From Mycolicibacterium chubuense NBB4 (GTDB lineage: Bacteria > Actinomycetota > Actinomycetes > Mycobacteriales > Mycobacteriaceae), in contig NC_018027.1 of the NCBI RefSeq assembly GCF_000266905.1, forward strand, positions 3,906,001 to 3,970,000: 64,000 bases of DNA. The letters are read 5' to 3'. Shown piece after piece: positions 63,387 to 64,000 of this stretch. A model generated the notes under the pieces. It saw only the letters and a list, made by a program, of their open reading frames with translations, did no database searches and was not told the DNA's origin. The translations under genes were made by a program, and so were the position numbers. Positions within the stretch are counted from its first letter, which is position 1. Each line of letters starts with the position of its first letter.

Positions 63387-64000
63387 CTACTGGACGCGCT
63401 CGATCTCCGCACCCAGACCGACCAGATTTTCCACGAACTTCGGATAACCGCGGTCGATGTGAAAGACGTCGTGCACCTCGGTGTCACCATCGGCGACGAG
63501 ACCGGCCAGCACCAGTCCGGCGCCGGCGCGGATGTCCGACGACCAGACCGGCGCACTCGACAGCTGCGGGATGCCGCGCACGACGGCATGGTGGCCATCC
63601 GTGCGTGCGTCGGCCCCGAGCCTGATCATCTCCTCGACGAACCGGAACCGGGCCTCGAACACGTTCTCCGTGATCATCGACGTCCCGTCGGCGATGGCCG
63701 CCAGCCCGATCGCCATCGGCTGCAAGTCGGTGGGGAATCCCGGGAACGGCAGTGTCGCCACGTTGACGGCTTTGGGTCGCTCGTACTGGACGACCCGGAA
63801 ACCGTCGTCGCTCTGCGTCACCGTGGCGCCCGCATCGTGCAGCTTGTGGAGGACGAGTTGCAGGTGTGCGGGGTCGACACCGGTGACGGAGATGTCGCCG
63901 CGGGTCATGGCCGCCGCGATGCCCCACGTCGCCGCGACGATGCGGTCGCCGATCACCCGGTGCTCGGTCGGATACAAGCGGTCGACGCCGGTGATGATGA
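63387..64000 (-). CDS. murA: UDP-N-acetylglucosamine 1-carboxyvinyltransferase (5' truncated by window edge)
   Basis: The C-terminal half (about 204 residues) of MurA, the first committed enzyme of peptidoglycan synthesis. Visible are [16 protein letters not shown], the conserved [12 protein letters not shown] and [17 protein letters not shown], then [17 protein letters not shown] and the terminal [22 protein letters not shown]. The active-site Cys/Asp loop is outside the window. The murA-rrs order is characteristic of the mycobacterial rrnA operon. The frame continues beyond base 64000. Confidence 0.96.
   Translation of the reverse strand, partial: IITGVDRLYPTEHRVIGDRIVAATWGIAAAMTRGDISVTGVDPAHLQLVLHKLHDAGATVTQSDDGFRVVQYERPKAVNVATLPFPGFPTDLQPMAIGLAAIADGTSMITENVFEARFRFVEEMIRLGADARTDGHHAVVRGIPQLSSAPVWSSDIRAGAGLVLAGLVADGDTEVHDVFHIDRGYPKFVENLVGLGAEIERVQ

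Overview
The window is chromosomal DNA of a GC-rich actinobacterium, most likely a rapidly growing Mycobacterium (Mycolicibacterium). It carries a murA-rrs-rrl-rrf operon on the minus strand. The 16S gene has the short helix-18 form of rapid growers (around 62555-62610). There is a WhiB6-type regulator, the cysM/cysO/mec sulfur genes, glgE, nucS, and many class III adenylate cyclase and FadE/FadA-type genes. From about 20.8 kb to the right edge, the order of core genes matches, in inverted orientation, my recollection of the M. tuberculosis Rv1343c-Rv1315 region. That synteny statement is from memory, not from an alignment.

Left part (1-20.7 kb, accessory): the end of an acyl-CoA synthetase gene, a small unknown gene, a membrane adenylate cyclase, an MHS-type MFS transporter and a P-type cation ATPase broken by a single extra G. 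Next comes a tightly overlapping minus-strand catabolic operon (13083 down to 6952: epimerase/reductase, fused acyl-CoA dehydrogenase, Ltp2-like thiolase, DUF35 protein, NTF2-like protein, SDR). A divergent TetR gene faces it across a perfect 19-bp palindrome. An SRPBCC protein and a sulfatase follow, then an amidohydrolase divergent from an AraC regulator, a TetR/WhiB6 divergent pair, an alpha/beta hydrolase and a small membrane protein behind a good SigF-type promoter. A tRNA-Leu(UAG) marks the boundary with the conserved region.

Middle (20.8-46.4 kb, core): lprD and a DUF3817 protein, an acyltransferase, then a minus-strand series clpS-aosR-Rv1333-mec-cysO-cysM-rhomboid-murI-Rv1339-rph-rdgB with short or negative spacing. 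This joins protein quality control, cysteine synthesis through CysO thiocarboxylate, D-glutamate supply, cAMP hydrolysis and nucleotide/RNA maintenance. Next are pncB and dinG, a lipoprotein metallopeptidase, the glucan genes glgP (minus) and glgE-glgB (plus), a cysteine-less thioredoxin-fold protein, a second DUF3817 protein, fadA4, methylmalonyl-CoA epimerase and nucS.

Right part (46.4-64 kb): a second adenylate cyclase, then a block that I believe is inserted relative to M. tuberculosis. It holds two acyl-CoA dehydrogenases, a fused two-domain CoA-transferase, a LysR regulator and a Tat-exported metallophosphatase. The alkA-ogt alkylation-repair pair follows and meets the rRNA operon at a strong terminator. 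The rRNA operon has tandem promoters and an antitermination-like leader between rrs and murA. I see no CRISPR array, insertion sequence or prophage. The least explained parts are the TetR-controlled operon at 7-13 kb, the TetR/WhiB6 pair at 18-19 kb and the CoA-transferase/dehydrogenase block at 48-54 kb.
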